In this document: piece by piece, positions 43,435-52,952 of the stretch
How positions within the stretch are numbered: position 1 is the first letter of the stretch
How the letters are laid out: every line of letters begins with the position of its first letter
NCBI GenBank assembly: GCA_964549105.1
Contig: CAZJTZ010000015.1
Location: 1 to 64,000 of the forward strand
Direction of reading: 5' to 3'
DNA from: Hydrogenedens sp964549105
GTDB lineage: Bacteria; Hydrogenedentota; Hydrogenedentia; Hydrogenedentales; Hydrogenedentaceae
DNA length: 64,000 bases
Translations under genes and position numbers: made by a program
The notes under the pieces: generated by a model
Databases searched by the model: none
Told to the model about the DNA's origin: nothing
The model's input: the letters and a program-made list of their open reading frames with translations, nothing else

Positions 43435-46203
43435 CTAATTTCCTATTAATGATTTTTCTGGTAATAACTTCAATAAACGCAATAAATCATCAAAGAGAAA
43501 AGGTTTGCTCAACACGACATAATTACTACTATCAACTAACCTATTTTCGGTCGGACTGTTTGAAACTAAGTATATTTTTTGGACATCTATTTTATCATCT
43601 ATTTCTTTTAATTTTATCAAATCTTCATCCTTAACTTCGTCAAGGTCAATAATCACATCTGAAGGAGAGTATTTTACAATCCAGTCCACAGCACTCTCAA
43701 AAGTCTCCGGAAATACACACGATATTCCATAATAATTCATCATAAAATTAATCAGTTCCCTTAAAGTAGATTCAGGTTCATAAACAACAATTATTTTTCC
43801 ATGGTCTTGTTCTTTCGTTGCATTTACATTTATAACCTTACTTATTTCTTCGCCAAGAGATAATCTATTTAAAACTGCTAACAATTGTTTACTGTGAAAA
43901 GGTTTCTTTATAAAATGGATATTTTCTGGAAAAGATTTTAAATATGACTTAGACAAATTTATTGATTCATCTATAATAAAGAGAATCGGGATATTTTCTA
44001 ATGACAGTCTTTCTTCAAACACATTTATTAAAGAAGTAATATTTTCTACCTCTTTATCATAAGTATTGACAAGAATTATATCAGGATTTACTTCATTTAT
44101 GACACGAATTGATTCGTATTCATTTTTTACTCGTTCTATTTTCCCCTGCCAATCTCCATTTATTTCAATTAAAGAATTCAACAATGAAGATTCATTATCA
44201 ACTAAAAGGACTTTCTCTGGTAATACCTCTTTTTCTCTTTGTTTCATTCCTGCTGCATAGAATATACAATCCGGCAAAGCAACTATAAACTTACTTCCCT
44301 TATTTGGCTCACTACAAACGGAAATTTTACCTCTATGTGTTTCAACAATTCCTTTGGCAACTGCTAATCCAATACCTGTTCCTTCATATTTCCGTGTAGG
44401 AGAACTATCCACCTGAAAGAATTTCTCAAATATTTTTTCTTGATATTCCAGAGGAATCCCGATACCTGTATCTGAGACAGAAATTTCTAGAACATCGTTC
44501 TCTTTAACATTTGTAGATATTTCAATACTTCCACCTGTACCTGTAAATTTTACAGCATTATTTAATAATATACCCAGTACCTGACTCATTTTATCTCTAT
44601 CTGCCCAAATATAAATTTCCTTATCCTTGTAGGGCTCAATTAATTTTATCTGTTTCGTAATAATTTTGGGTTTATTAAAAGCAACATTTTCCTCAATAAG
44701 TTCGTTTACAGAGAATAACTTCTTTTTTAATTGCAATCCTTTAATTTCCATTCGACTAAATTCAATCATCTCATTGACCATTCTCAATAATCTTTGAACA
44801 TTTCTAAGCATAATCTCTAAAGCGTTCTCTTGATTTGAACTGAGATGTCCAAGTGTCCCAGACAACAACATCTCAATATAACCTTGTATGGTGCTAATGG
44901 GTGTTCTCAATTCATGGCTTACATTTGAAAGAAAAGCATCTTTATTCTTCCCGTACTGTCTTAATTCCTCATTGAGTTTTTCTAACTGAATGGTTCGTTC
45001 CTCTAATTCATTTTGCATCTTCTTTTGCTGACTGAGGTCTGCTATAACAAGAGAGAATTTCGTCTCTTCTACTTTTTCGTTAGGGATGATAGACACTGAA
45101 ACAAGAGCAGGAATTTCTTTTTTATCCGACCTTATAAATGCAATTTCTCTCCGCCTCTTCATCCTCCCGACTTCAAGAAGAGAAAGCAAAGGAAGTAAAT
45201 CTGCACTTTCCAAAAATTCAAAGATGTAATGACCAAGAATCTGTTCTTTATCTTTATCCACCATAGAACAAAAGCAATCGTTTGCCATTATAATCTTATG
45301 CTGCATGTCTAGCAGTAAGAAACCTTCATTCATGGTCATAATTAATTGTTTTAGATTCTCTTCAGATTCTCGTAATTTGTGAGTTTGTTCATTTACTCTT
45401 TTTTCAAGTTCTTCTGCATATTGACGAACTTTTTCTGATAATACTTTCAGTTCAGTAATATCTTTTACTGTTGCAAGTGTGGCTTTATGTCTACCTTTGT
45501 TATCAAATATAGGTGTCCCATGAAACCAGAAATATTTCCTTTGATTGTTTATTTCCAGTTCTACCTCATATTCACCGCTGAGCCCATAACTACGCGATAA
45601 CCAGTTCCTCTCTATATCGCTGGCTTGATAACGCCGAGTCATTTCTTGCACAGTTGAACCTATAATTTCTTTCCGTGAAAGGGATATGAATCTACAAAAT
45701 TGTTCATTTACATCTACAATGATTCCTTCTGAATTACTTAATACATAACCTTCGGATATATGTTCTGCAAGTGCTCTAAATCTTTCTGCTAACTCGTCTA
45801 TATTTTCTTCTCTGCGTATTAGAATAATTACAAAAGATAATATTCCCAAAAAAAGACTACCTAAACCAATAAGTTCGGATAATTTACGGATTTCCTCAGG
45901 AAAAGTTGCATATAAAGAGGGACTGATGGAAGTTCTCGTAATAATCCATATCCCTGACATAAAAAGCAATATAATCCCAAAAATTAGAAGTATTCTTTCT
46001 CGGGTAGAAGAGTGATATTTAATCAACATGGTTATTGTGAATAAAGTAGGTAGTGCGATAGATAGTAAAGCCGTAGCAAATTTTAATCTTTCTGAATCAA
46101 TTATTTCCTGAGAAATAAATAAACCGCCAAAGCCAATAATAAAGGGAAGAAACAGAGATAGTATCTTTTCACGAGACTTACTAAATCTTATATGCTCTCT
46201 CAT
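43435..46203 (-). CDS. Hybrid sensor histidine kinase with PAS domains and two degenerate receivers
   Basis: A 922-residue membrane sensor. There are four to six N-terminal membrane segments (about 12-125). PAS domain 1 (about 140-260) contains NSEGIIVDVNEQFCRFI, and PAS domain 2 (about 285-400) contains LLDMQHKIIMANDCFC. The HisKA H-box is FLSNVSHELRTPISTIQGY near 425-445. HATPase motifs are ILLNNAVKF, DTGIGIP and GTGIGLAVAKGIV. Two receiver-like domains follow (about 660-785 and 800-912). In the first, the phospho-acceptor position in PDIILVNTYD is Asn; in the second, an Asp is present (DVIIDLDEV) but the acidic pocket reads VVYEPE. The start ATG overlaps the rnhA stop (ATGA). It has no separate response regulator nearby. 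Confidence 0.85.
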   Translation of the reverse strand: MREHIRFSKSREKILSLFLPFIIGFGGLFISQEIIDSERLKFATALLSIALPTLFTITMLIKYHSSTRERILLIFGIILLFMSGIWIITRTSISPSLYATFPEEIRKLSELIGLGSLFLGILSFVIILIRREENIDELAERFRALAEHISEGYVLSNSEGIIVDVNEQFCRFISLSRKEIIGSTVQEMTRRYQASDIERNWLSRSYGLSGEYEVELEINNQRKYFWFHGTPIFDNKGRHKATLATVKDITELKVLSEKVRQYAEELEKRVNEQTHKLRESEENLKQLIMTMNEGFLLLDMQHKIIMANDCFCSMVDKDKEQILGHYIFEFLESADLLPLLSLLEVGRMKRRREIAFIRSDKKEIPALVSVSIIPNEKVEETKFSLVIADLSQQKKMQNELEERTIQLEKLNEELRQYGKNKDAFLSNVSHELRTPISTIQGYIEMLLSGTLGHLSSNQENALEIMLRNVQRLLRMVNEMIEFSRMEIKGLQLKKKLFSVNELIEENVAFNKPKIITKQIKLIEPYKDKEIYIWADRDKMSQVLGILLNNAVKFTGTGGSIEISTNVKENDVLEISVSDTGIGIPLEYQEKIFEKFFQVDSSPTRKYEGTGIGLAVAKGIVETHRGKISVCSEPNKGSKFIVALPDCIFYAAGMKQREKEVLPEKVLLVDNESSLLNSLIEINGDWQGKIERVKNEYESIRVINEVNPDIILVNTYDKEVENITSLINVFEERLSLENIPILFIIDESINLSKSYLKSFPENIHFIKKPFHSKQLLAVLNRLSLGEEISKVINVNATKEQDHGKIIVVYEPESTLRELINFMMNYYGISCVFPETFESAVDWIVKYSPSDVIIDLDEVKDEDLIKLKEIDDKIDVQKIYLVSNSPTENRLVDSSNYVVLSKPFLFDDLLRLLKLLPEKSLIGN

Positions 46204-46679
46204 TTCTCTTCCTTATCATTATTCATTTTTTCTTTTATTATCCTTTTCACAGTCTCATCACACCGTTCATTTTGAGGATGGTTATTATGTCCTTTAACCC
46301 ATTCCCATTTTACTTCATGTTTTTCGACTAATGATATTAATTCATTCCATAAATCTATATTTTTTACTCTACCCTTTGTGGTTTTCCATCCATTTTTTAG
46401 CCAGATGGGCAACCATTCTGTCATACCCTTTTTTAGATACTCAGAATCGGTATATATTGTCGCTTTGCATTTCTTTTTTAGTGCTTTTAATCCTTCCACG
46501 GCTGCTTTTAGTTCCATACGATTGTTTGTTGTCTGTTCCTCATAACCACTTATCACCTTTTCTTTATCACCATATATTAATATAGCCGTCCATGCTCCTT
46601 TTCCTGGATTGGGAATACATCCCCCATCTGTATATATCTCTACATAAGGGTGTTTAATGTTTGTCTTTTTCTCCGTCAA
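46200..46679 (-). CDS. rnhA: Ribonuclease HI
   Basis: A 159-residue RNase HI that degrades RNA in RNA:DNA hybrids. Active-site segments are IYTDGGCIPNPGKG (Asp), NRMELKAAVEGL (Glu), IYTDSEYLKKGM (Asp), VKGHNNHPQNERCDE (His and Asp). A TTG start at 46679 is chosen. It lies just after the ankyrin gene stop, and GGAGG is 8 bp before it, whereas upstream ATGs at 46712 and 46700 overlap the ankyrin gene and lack an SD. The stop overlaps the start of the histidine kinase. Confidence 0.9.
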   Translation of the reverse strand: MTEKKTNIKHPYVEIYTDGGCIPNPGKGAWTAILIYGDKEKVISGYEEQTTNNRMELKAAVEGLKALKKKCKATIYTDSEYLKKGMTEWLPIWLKNGWKTTKGRVKNIDLWNELISLVEKHEVKWEWVKGHNNHPQNERCDETVKRIIKEKMNNDKEEK

Positions 46680-46680
46680 A

Positions 46681-47202
46681 TTACTTTCCTCCGACTTCAT
46701 GTAACCAGTCATAATTTCTATATTTTACTGCCAAATTTATAGGGGTCAAGCCTTCCTTGTTTTTCTCGTCAAGAGACATACCCACACCTTTAAAATATTT
46801 CCCTGTGGATATTGAGCCGAATACAGCCGAAGTATGTAAGGCTGTATCTCCAAATCTATCTTTCAGTTGTAAGTTAGCACCATGTTCTACCAACCAACGG
46901 GCAGGTCCTCTTCTATCCCACATAGCACAAACATGAAGAGGGGTCATTCCTGTTTCATCTTGAATATCAAGTTCCGCTCCATACTTATAGAGTAGTTCTA
47001 ACATAGATTGGTTGCCATCACATACTGCGTAATGCATCATTGTCTTGCCCCAGTTATCCTTGCTATTAATAATACCAGGATTTTGTAATAATCTTTTTTC
47101 CAGGGCAACGACATTTCCATGAGAAGCCAAATCAAAATGAGAGGAGACATCACATCCCATTACTAATAGCGACAATATAACTATTCTTATATATACTTTC
47201 AT
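46681..47202 (-). CDS. Ankyrin-repeat lipoprotein
   Basis: A 173-residue protein with lipoprotein signal KVYIRIVILSLLVMGC (lipobox VMGC). It then carries about four ankyrin repeats: NVVALEKRLLQNPG, WGKTMMHYAVCDGNQSML, TGMTPLHVCAMWDRRG and FGDTALHTSAVFGSIS. It is likely anchored in a periplasm-facing membrane and would bind a protein partner there. Its stop is directly followed by the TTG start of rnhA, so they are cotranscribed. Partner unknown. Confidence 0.8.
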   Translation of the reverse strand: MKVYIRIVILSLLVMGCDVSSHFDLASHGNVVALEKRLLQNPGIINSKDNWGKTMMHYAVCDGNQSMLELLYKYGAELDIQDETGMTPLHVCAMWDRRGPARWLVEHGANLQLKDRFGDTALHTSAVFGSISTGKYFKGVGMSLDEKNKEGLTPINLAVKYRNYDWLHEVGGK

Positions 47203-47308
47203 ATCCTAACCGATATTTATTCCATTTCTATATAAAAACTAAATAACATAAATTCTTCTTATAGTATAATATTTATTATATAAAAAAATCCGAATTAAGG
47301 AATCATTT

Positions 47309-48136
47309 ATGTCTAAAAGGTATCCTGCCGTTAGCGGTCAGTTTTACCCACGAGATTCATCATCTCTTTTGGCTCAAGTAAGTCTTTACATTGAGCAATC
47401 GAATGTATCTCCTTCTCCAAATGAAGTTTTAGCCATTGTTTCCCCTCACGCAGGATACATGTATTCTGGACCCACGGCTGGCTGTGCTTTTGCAAGAATT
47501 CGGGAGCATAAAATTAAGCGGGTATTTTTAGTAGGCAGGTCTCACCGCTATTTATTTGATGGATTGGCTTTATGCGAATATGATTCTTTTATTACACCTG
47601 TCGGAGAATTTCCTGTTGACCTTCCATCCTATAAAGATTTGGGGGAGCACTTACCCTGTGTCATTAACAACAATCCTCACCTTTACGAACATTGTCTCGA
47701 AGTCATGTTGCCATTTTTATATGTGAGTGTAGGCATTATACCCATTGTTCCCATTTTGTTTGGCAAAGAACCTGAAAAAGAACATTATGAATACGGTAAA
47801 ATTCTTGCATCCTTAGCAAAAGATGGGGATTTAGTCGTTGCTTCTACTGACCTTTCACATTACCTCCCTGAGGTTCAAGCAAATAAAATAGATAACAATA
47901 CTATTCAAGCAGTAATGGATAAAGACCTGGACAAAATCATAACAGGTATCCGAAATGAATCTTGCTCCATGTGTGGAGCACCTGCGGTAATTGCCGCAAT
48001 GGGATATGCCTCAGCATTTGGCGATTATGAAGTGCAAGTATTGGATTATTCAACCAGTGCGAAAGCATCTGGTGATTATAGCTCCGTTGTGGGTTATATG
48101 GCTATTAGTTTTGAACTAAATAATTCAAATAAGTAA
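47309..48136 (+). CDS. MEMO1 family protein (AmmeMemoRadiSam system protein B)
   Basis: A 275-residue MEMO-like protein related to class III extradiol dioxygenases. It shows VSGQFYPRDSSSLLAQV, IVSPHAGYMYSGPTAGCAF with the conserved His, VGRSHRYLFDGLAL, VASTDLSHYLP and SCSMCGAPAVIAAMGYA. In many bacteria it lies beside an AMMECR1 domain protein and a radical SAM enzyme, neither of which is seen here. The biochemical role is unsettled. AAGGA lies 8 bp before the ATG. Confidence 0.88.
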   Translation: MSKRYPAVSGQFYPRDSSSLLAQVSLYIEQSNVSPSPNEVLAIVSPHAGYMYSGPTAGCAFARIREHKIKRVFLVGRSHRYLFDGLALCEYDSFITPVGEFPVDLPSYKDLGEHLPCVINNNPHLYEHCLEVMLPFLYVSVGIIPIVPILFGKEPEKEHYEYGKILASLAKDGDLVVASTDLSHYLPEVQANKIDNNTIQAVMDKDLDKIITGIRNESCSMCGAPAVIAAMGYASAFGDYEVQVLDYSTSAKASGDYSSVVGYMAISFELNNSNK

Positions 48137-48184
48137 AATATTTCTCCGAGTCAAAAGAAAGATGTAAAAATTAGGAATGAAACG

Positions 48185-49288
48185 ATGGCAGGTGTTCGCA
48201 TTCAAGATATTTGCGATTTAATGGAAACATGGGCACCATTAAAACTTGCTTATCCCAATGATACTGTAGGACTCGTTTTAGGTTCGAAAGATTGGGAAGT
48301 TAATAAGGTATTGCTCTGTCTAACTATAACCGATAGTATTGTAAAACAAGCCATACAAAACGATGTAAAACTTATCATTTCCCATCATCCACTTATCTAC
48401 ACACCCCTACATAAGATTACACAAGACACTCCCTATAGCAAAAGAATTGCGCAACTTATATCCAGAGAAATTGCTTGCTACAATTCTCATACGAATTTAG
48501 ATGTAGCAGAAAAGGGATTAAACTATATTCTTGCTCAAAAATTGGAAATTTCTAATACTACTGGGCTAATCCCTGTGGAACATATTCAACTATTTAAGTT
48601 AGTGACTTTTGTGCCTCAAAACTATCTCGAAAAAGTTAGAGAGGCTGTGTGTTCTTGTGGTGCAGGAATTATTGGAGAATATGCCTATTGTTCCTTTAAT
48701 ACCTCAGGAGTAGGAACTTTTTTACCTTCGGAAAAGGCAAGTCCTTTCCTTGGAAAAGTAGGTAAAGTTAATGAAGAAAAAGAGGAACGATTTGAAGTAT
48801 TAGTACCGTCTGAACTTTTAAATAATGTGATAGAAGCATTGTTAGAAGCCCACCCTTACGAAGAAGTGGCTTATGATATTTATCCTTTGCATAACAAGAA
48901 TAAAAAAATATCATTAGGTGTCAAAGGCACTTTAGAAAAGCCTATTCTATTAGAAGAATTTTCCAATCATGTAAAAGATAAATTAAATCTTTCTTCGTTA
49001 AGGGTGATTGGAGAAATGACAAAAAAAATTAAAAATGTAGCCGTTATTGGTGGCAGTGGTGGAGGTGAAATTAAAAATATTCCTGAAAATATTGATGTAC
49101 TCGTTACTGGAGATGTGAAATATCATCAAGCGTTAGAAGCCATAGACAAAGAACTGGCTGTTATTGATGCTGGACATTTTGGGACGGAATACCTAATTGT
49201 TCAAAGCATTTATAATTACTTAAAAGAAAAATTACCGTTACTTGATATTATAGTTTCGGAAGAAAAAGACCCGTTTTTAATAAAATAA
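48185..49288 (+). CDS. Nif3-like dinuclear metal center protein
   Basis: A 367-residue Nif3/YqfO family protein. Metal-ligand segments are IISHHPLIYTPL, CYNSHTNLDVAEKGLN and the C-terminal VIDAGHFGTEYLIV. A central insert of about 120 residues (IQLFKLVTFVPQNYLEKV to HPYEEVAYDIYPL) matches the PII-like domain of YqfO-type members, explaining the length. The family is annotated as GTP cyclohydrolase I type 2 in places, but its true activity is unclear. It is followed by glgA at 15 bp. Confidence 0.92.
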   Translation: MAGVRIQDICDLMETWAPLKLAYPNDTVGLVLGSKDWEVNKVLLCLTITDSIVKQAIQNDVKLIISHHPLIYTPLHKITQDTPYSKRIAQLISREIACYNSHTNLDVAEKGLNYILAQKLEISNTTGLIPVEHIQLFKLVTFVPQNYLEKVREAVCSCGAGIIGEYAYCSFNTSGVGTFLPSEKASPFLGKVGKVNEEKEERFEVLVPSELLNNVIEALLEAHPYEEVAYDIYPLHNKNKKISLGVKGTLEKPILLEEFSNHVKDKLNLSSLRVIGEMTKKIKNVAVIGGSGGGEIKNIPENIDVLVTGDVKYHQALEAIDKELAVIDAGHFGTEYLIVQSIYNYLKEKLPLLDIIVSEEKDPFLIK

Positions 49289-49303
49289 AAGAGAGGTTTA
49301 TAG

Positions 49304-50752
49304 ATGCGCGTTTTATATCTTACTTCAGAACTATCCCCGTTAGTATCCACAGGAGGGCTGGCTGAAGTTTCTTACGCTTTACCCAAAACACTAAAAAAAT
49401 TAGGCGTAGATATTCGAATCGGTTTACCTAAATATAAAACATTAAAAATGACATGCGACTGTAAACCGGTATGCCCCTGTGCCTATAACAATTCCACAAA
49501 TTCTTTTCTTTCTATGCTCTGGGAAACGGTCGTCCCTCAAACGGATGTTCCACTATATCTTATAGAGCATGAGGAATTGTTTGGAAGAGATTTTGTCTAT
49601 GGCTACGGTGATTGGGAATATGAAGACAACCCACGAAGATTCTCCTTTTTTTGTTCTGCCCTGCTTGATGCAATGGAACGAATTCAATGGAAACCGGATA
49701 TCATCCATTGTAACGATTGGGCTACAGTTGCTGCCATTCCTTTCCTCTTGACACAACTTGAACACAATCCTTTCTGGCGAAATACAAATACGCTTCTCAC
49801 AATTCACAATCTCGCTTTTCAAGGTAGATACCCTGCAACAAGGTATGGGCTAACAGGGCTACCTGCGGATTTATTTAATTCTAATTGCTTTGAATATTAT
49901 GGCGATATGAATTTACTTAAAGGGGGTATTTTACTTGCAGACAAAATTAATACGGTAAGTCCCACTTATGCAATTGAGATTCAAACATTGGAGTATGGAT
50001 TTGGACTGGATAATGTCCTCCATTTTCGTTCTGATGATTTGTCAGGAATTTTAAATGGAGTTGATTATTCTATCTGGAACCCCAGAAATGATAGATATAT
50101 TGAGTATAATTTTTCTGAAGAGACGATTGACAACAAAACACTTTGCAAATCTAGCCTATTAAAAAAGGTTAATTTGCCTGAACAGAATGCCCCTTTAATA
50201 GGTATTATAAGCCGACTCTATTGGCAAAAAGGTATTGATATTTTAATTAATGCGTTACCTGAACTTCTTCAATTGGATTTGCAAATCATTATTCTTGGCA
50301 CAGGCGACCCTAAATATGAAATGAAACTTAAAGAAATGGAAGCAAATTTTCCACAAAAACTCAGGGTTATTATAGATTACAATACTGAATTATCCCATCA
50401 AATTTTAGGTGGGAGTGATTTTATCTTAATGCCCTCCCGATATGAGCCCTGTGGGCTTACTCAATTATATGCGTTTGCTTATGGGACGATACCTATTGTT
50501 CGACAGGTAGGTGGATTATCAGATACAGTTATTAACACAACACCTAACAATATTCGAAAGAACCGGGCAACAGGAATCACTTTTAGACCCCTTACTCCCA
50601 AAAGTATTGTCAGAAGTATCACCAACGCCATGGAAATTTACAAGAACAAGGAAATATTATCACAAATACAAATTAATGTGATGAAGCAAGATTTCTCATG
50701 GGAAAAACAAGCAAAATTATATCTGCAATTATATGATACACTCTTCCAATAA
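49304..50752 (+). CDS. glgA: Glycogen synthase (GT5)
   Basis: A 482-residue GT-B glycosyltransferase that extends alpha-1,4-glucan from ADP-glucose. Motifs are YLTSELSPLVSTGGLAEV at the N-terminus, DIIHCNDWATVAAIPF, LTIHNLAFQGRYP, GIISRLYWQKGIDIL and MPSRYEPCGLTQLYAF with VRQVGGLSDTV. The usual N-terminal K-x-G-G motif, whose Lys contacts ADP-glucose in E. coli GlgA, here has Ser in place of Lys. Length is typical. It overlaps tsaE by 20 bp. No other glycogen gene is in view. Confidence 0.9.
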   Translation: MRVLYLTSELSPLVSTGGLAEVSYALPKTLKKLGVDIRIGLPKYKTLKMTCDCKPVCPCAYNNSTNSFLSMLWETVVPQTDVPLYLIEHEELFGRDFVYGYGDWEYEDNPRRFSFFCSALLDAMERIQWKPDIIHCNDWATVAAIPFLLTQLEHNPFWRNTNTLLTIHNLAFQGRYPATRYGLTGLPADLFNSNCFEYYGDMNLLKGGILLADKINTVSPTYAIEIQTLEYGFGLDNVLHFRSDDLSGILNGVDYSIWNPRNDRYIEYNFSEETIDNKTLCKSSLLKKVNLPEQNAPLIGIISRLYWQKGIDILINALPELLQLDLQIIILGTGDPKYEMKLKEMEANFPQKLRVIIDYNTELSHQILGGSDFILMPSRYEPCGLTQLYAFAYGTIPIVRQVGGLSDTVINTTPNNIRKNRATGITFRPLTPKSIVRSITNAMEIYKNKEILSQIQINVMKQDFSWEKQAKLYLQLYDTLFQ

Positions 50753-51251
50753 AAGTCAGAATACGAAACAAACTATTACTTTATATACCTCATCTCCCGA
50801 ACAAACTGAAGAGTTGGGACATATCATAGGCAAATGCTTACATGCAGGTTCAAAACTTGCTCTGATTGGAGATTTAGCTACGGGGAAAACATGCCTTGTA
50901 CAGGGGATTGTAAAGGAACTATGCGGCAACTGCTGGATACATAGTCCCACATTTACAATTATGAACCAATATGGTACTTCCCCTGTTATACTTCATCTCG
51001 ACTGTTATCGAATTCAGGACGAAAGAGAGATAATTGATATTGGCTCTGAAGAGTGGTTAAATGATGACAGTATTTGCCTTATTGAATGGGCAGACCGAAT
51101 CACAAATATTATTCCCCCAGATACAATTTATATGTATTTATACCATATAAATAACGATAAACGGAAAATACAGATAACAGACCCAGAATCACAAATCATA
51201 GACAAACTAATTAACCTGTTGCCTCCCATATTTTTGAACAATGAATTGTGA
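50733..51251 (+). CDS. tsaE: tRNA threonylcarbamoyladenosine biosynthesis ATPase TsaE
   Basis: A 172-residue P-loop protein supporting t6A37 synthesis with TsaB/TsaD. It shows LIGDLATGKTCLVQGIV (Walker A), WIHSPTFTIMNQY, ILHLDCYRIQDE and CLIEWADRI, all in the standard order. The Walker A sequence has Leu-Ala where Gly-Ala is more common. A short C-terminal extension makes it slightly longer than average (about 150). Its start lies within glgA, so expression is likely coupled. Confidence 0.92.
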   Translation: MIHSSNKSQNTKQTITLYTSSPEQTEELGHIIGKCLHAGSKLALIGDLATGKTCLVQGIVKELCGNCWIHSPTFTIMNQYGTSPVILHLDCYRIQDEREIIDIGSEEWLNDDSICLIEWADRITNIIPPDTIYMYLYHINNDKRKIQITDPESQIIDKLINLLPPIFLNNEL

Positions 51252-51254
51252 TTG

Positions 51255-51959
51255 TTAAATCTTTTCTTCTATCTTATTTTCACTCTTTTTTAAAGGTTCT
51301 ACAGACATTTTTTGAGGCATAGAGGCACCTGAAGAGATTATAATTTCAATTGCCTGTTCTATATTTATCGGACACTTATAAACCTTTTCCTCAGGATAAA
51401 ATTGTAGAACTCCAATAGTGACATTTGGCACTGTTGGAATAAATACCTTGTAATATTCCTTCTCATCAGGAAGTAATACCTTACCTAATAAAAGTCCCAT
51501 TGTGAAAAAATTTTCGTAAGGGTATGGGACGAGAACAATTGCGTGTGCTTGCGGTGAAGTAAACTGTTCAATAATACTAACCGTCATCTGCTTAACAGCA
51601 CTATAAATAGCCTTTACAAAAGGTATTTTTCTAATAATCATTTCGAAAATAGAGAAAATCTGCCGAACTAAAAAGAAACTAAAAAATAAGCCAACCAGGT
51701 AGACAAAAACAATAATTAGAACTATAGAAATTGGTGTAACTAAATAAGTGGGATATTCAGGAAACCATTTATAAATATATGGGGCAATCCGACCTACTGT
51801 AAAGAAATATATAAATCTCAAAATTAAAATGGTTAAACCCAGAGGAATAATCAACAATATCCCTGAAAGAAAAGTCCTTCTTATACTTCCTCGTAGTCTT
51901 ACAGCTTTTTTATCTTTTTTCTTTTTAGTGGCTTCCATTGTATTAATCTGCTCTTTCAT
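51255..51959 (-). CDS. DUF502 family membrane protein (copy 1)
   Basis: A 234-residue protein with two membrane helices near residues 29-53 and 71-93. Conserved segments are GILLIIPLGLTILILRF, RKIPFVKAIYSAVKQM and VFIPTVPNVTIGVLQFYP, typical of DUF502. Its ATG overlaps the 3' end of the paralog by 17 bp; an alternative start lies at 51938. A role in membrane organisation or export is unproven. The C-terminus is Lys/Glu-rich. Confidence 0.82.
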   Translation of the reverse strand: MKEQINTMEATKKKKDKKAVRLRGSIRRTFLSGILLIIPLGLTILILRFIYFFTVGRIAPYIYKWFPEYPTYLVTPISIVLIIVFVYLVGLFFSFFLVRQIFSIFEMIIRKIPFVKAIYSAVKQMTVSIIEQFTSPQAHAIVLVPYPYENFFTMGLLLGKVLLPDEKEYYKVFIPTVPNVTIGVLQFYPEEKVYKCPINIEQAIEIIISSGASMPQKMSVEPLKKSENKIEEKI

Positions 51960-52644
51960 GCGGTTGCTGGTTGTCCTCTTTTACTTTCAGAGATTCAGGT
52001 GTTACAAACCCAGCCGAGAGAATCATCGTTGTAGACTCATTCATAGGAAGAGGTGATTTATCGTATACAAAATCGTGAGGAACTAATTGAAAATAGCCAC
52101 TTGTCGGGTTTGGAACTGTAGGCACAAAAACTGTTTTAAATTTTCCCAGCCCCTCAATTTCAATATCATTAGTTAAAAAGGCAATGTTTTTGGCACCTGG
52201 AAAAGGAAAGTCAATAAACACAACAGGTCCAGATGTGGCTGTTTCTTCTTCTTTTTTTTGTGTAAATATTGAAACTATTTTTTTCATTGAGACATATAAA
52301 GTTTTTATGAAGGGTATTTTCTCTAAAAACCATTCAAACAGAGAAAATAACTTACTCCCGATATATAAATTAGTCAAGAAACCTAATAGATATATACCTA
52401 AAAGTAAAAATATAATTGAAGCTATTGGAACAACATATTCAGGGACATTGGTCAAATATTTTCTTGTTAAAGGGGTCAAGCGGTTCGCTAAAAAGAAATA
52501 AAAAAACTGCACTATATAAAAAGTTACACCTAAAGGAATAATAACTGCCAGACCTGTCAATATACGATTGATAAAAGCAGCCTTGATACTCTTCCAAATA
52601 TTATTTAAAAATCTCTTCATTTTAGACTCAACCGGTTTACTCAT
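51943..52644 (-). CDS. DUF502 family membrane protein (copy 2)
   Basis: A 233-residue paralog of the downstream gene with the same two-helix layout. It shows GLAVIIPLGVTFYIVQFF, EKIPFIKTLYVSMKKI and VFVPTVPNPTSGYFQLVP. It lies 20 bp after the Trm112-like gene and overlaps its paralog, so the four genes tatA, Trm112-like and DUF502 x2 form an apparent operon. Confidence 0.82.
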   Translation of the reverse strand: MSKPVESKMKRFLNNIWKSIKAAFINRILTGLAVIIPLGVTFYIVQFFYFFLANRLTPLTRKYLTNVPEYVVPIASIIFLLLGIYLLGFLTNLYIGSKLFSLFEWFLEKIPFIKTLYVSMKKIVSIFTQKKEEETATSGPVVFIDFPFPGAKNIAFLTNDIEIEGLGKFKTVFVPTVPNPTSGYFQLVPHDFVYDKSPLPMNESTTMILSAGFVTPESLKVKEDNQQPHERAD

Positions 52645-52664
52645 AAAATTTGATTGGATTGTTT

Positions 52665-52928
52665 TTAGACAAGTTCATTCTTTTCTAATTCGATTCCATC
52701 GCCGATTCGCAAGAATGGCAAATCATTAATAATAGGATATACTACCTTTTTATCCTCCCTTATCAATCCACCATCTAAACTTTCATTGACGGGGTCCCCA
52801 TTTTTATTTACAACTTTGCCTTCTTGAATTGCCTTATTAATTTTACTTAAAAGTTTTTCATCAATTAATTCAAGCGGTTGTTTTGTCTCAGGGCAAACCA
52901 ATATCTTTAACAATTCAGACGAAACCAT
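52665..52928 (-). CDS. Trm112-like (UPF0434) protein
   Basis: An 87-residue protein of the Trm112/YcaR type. It begins SSELLKILVCPETKQPLEL and ends YPIINDLPFLRIGDGIEL, with an insert (NKNGDPVNESLDGGLI) in the middle. The usual CPxC has only its first Cys, so zinc binding is doubtful. ATG 52928 is chosen because GAGGG is 9 bp upstream; two in-frame ATGs upstream are too close to the SD. Bacterial family members are small proteins of unclear function. Confidence 0.75.
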   Translation of the reverse strand: MVSSELLKILVCPETKQPLELIDEKLLSKINKAIQEGKVVNKNGDPVNESLDGGLIREDKKVVYPIINDLPFLRIGDGIELEKNELV

Positions 52929-52952
52929 AACCATCATCCCTCTAAACTAAAA

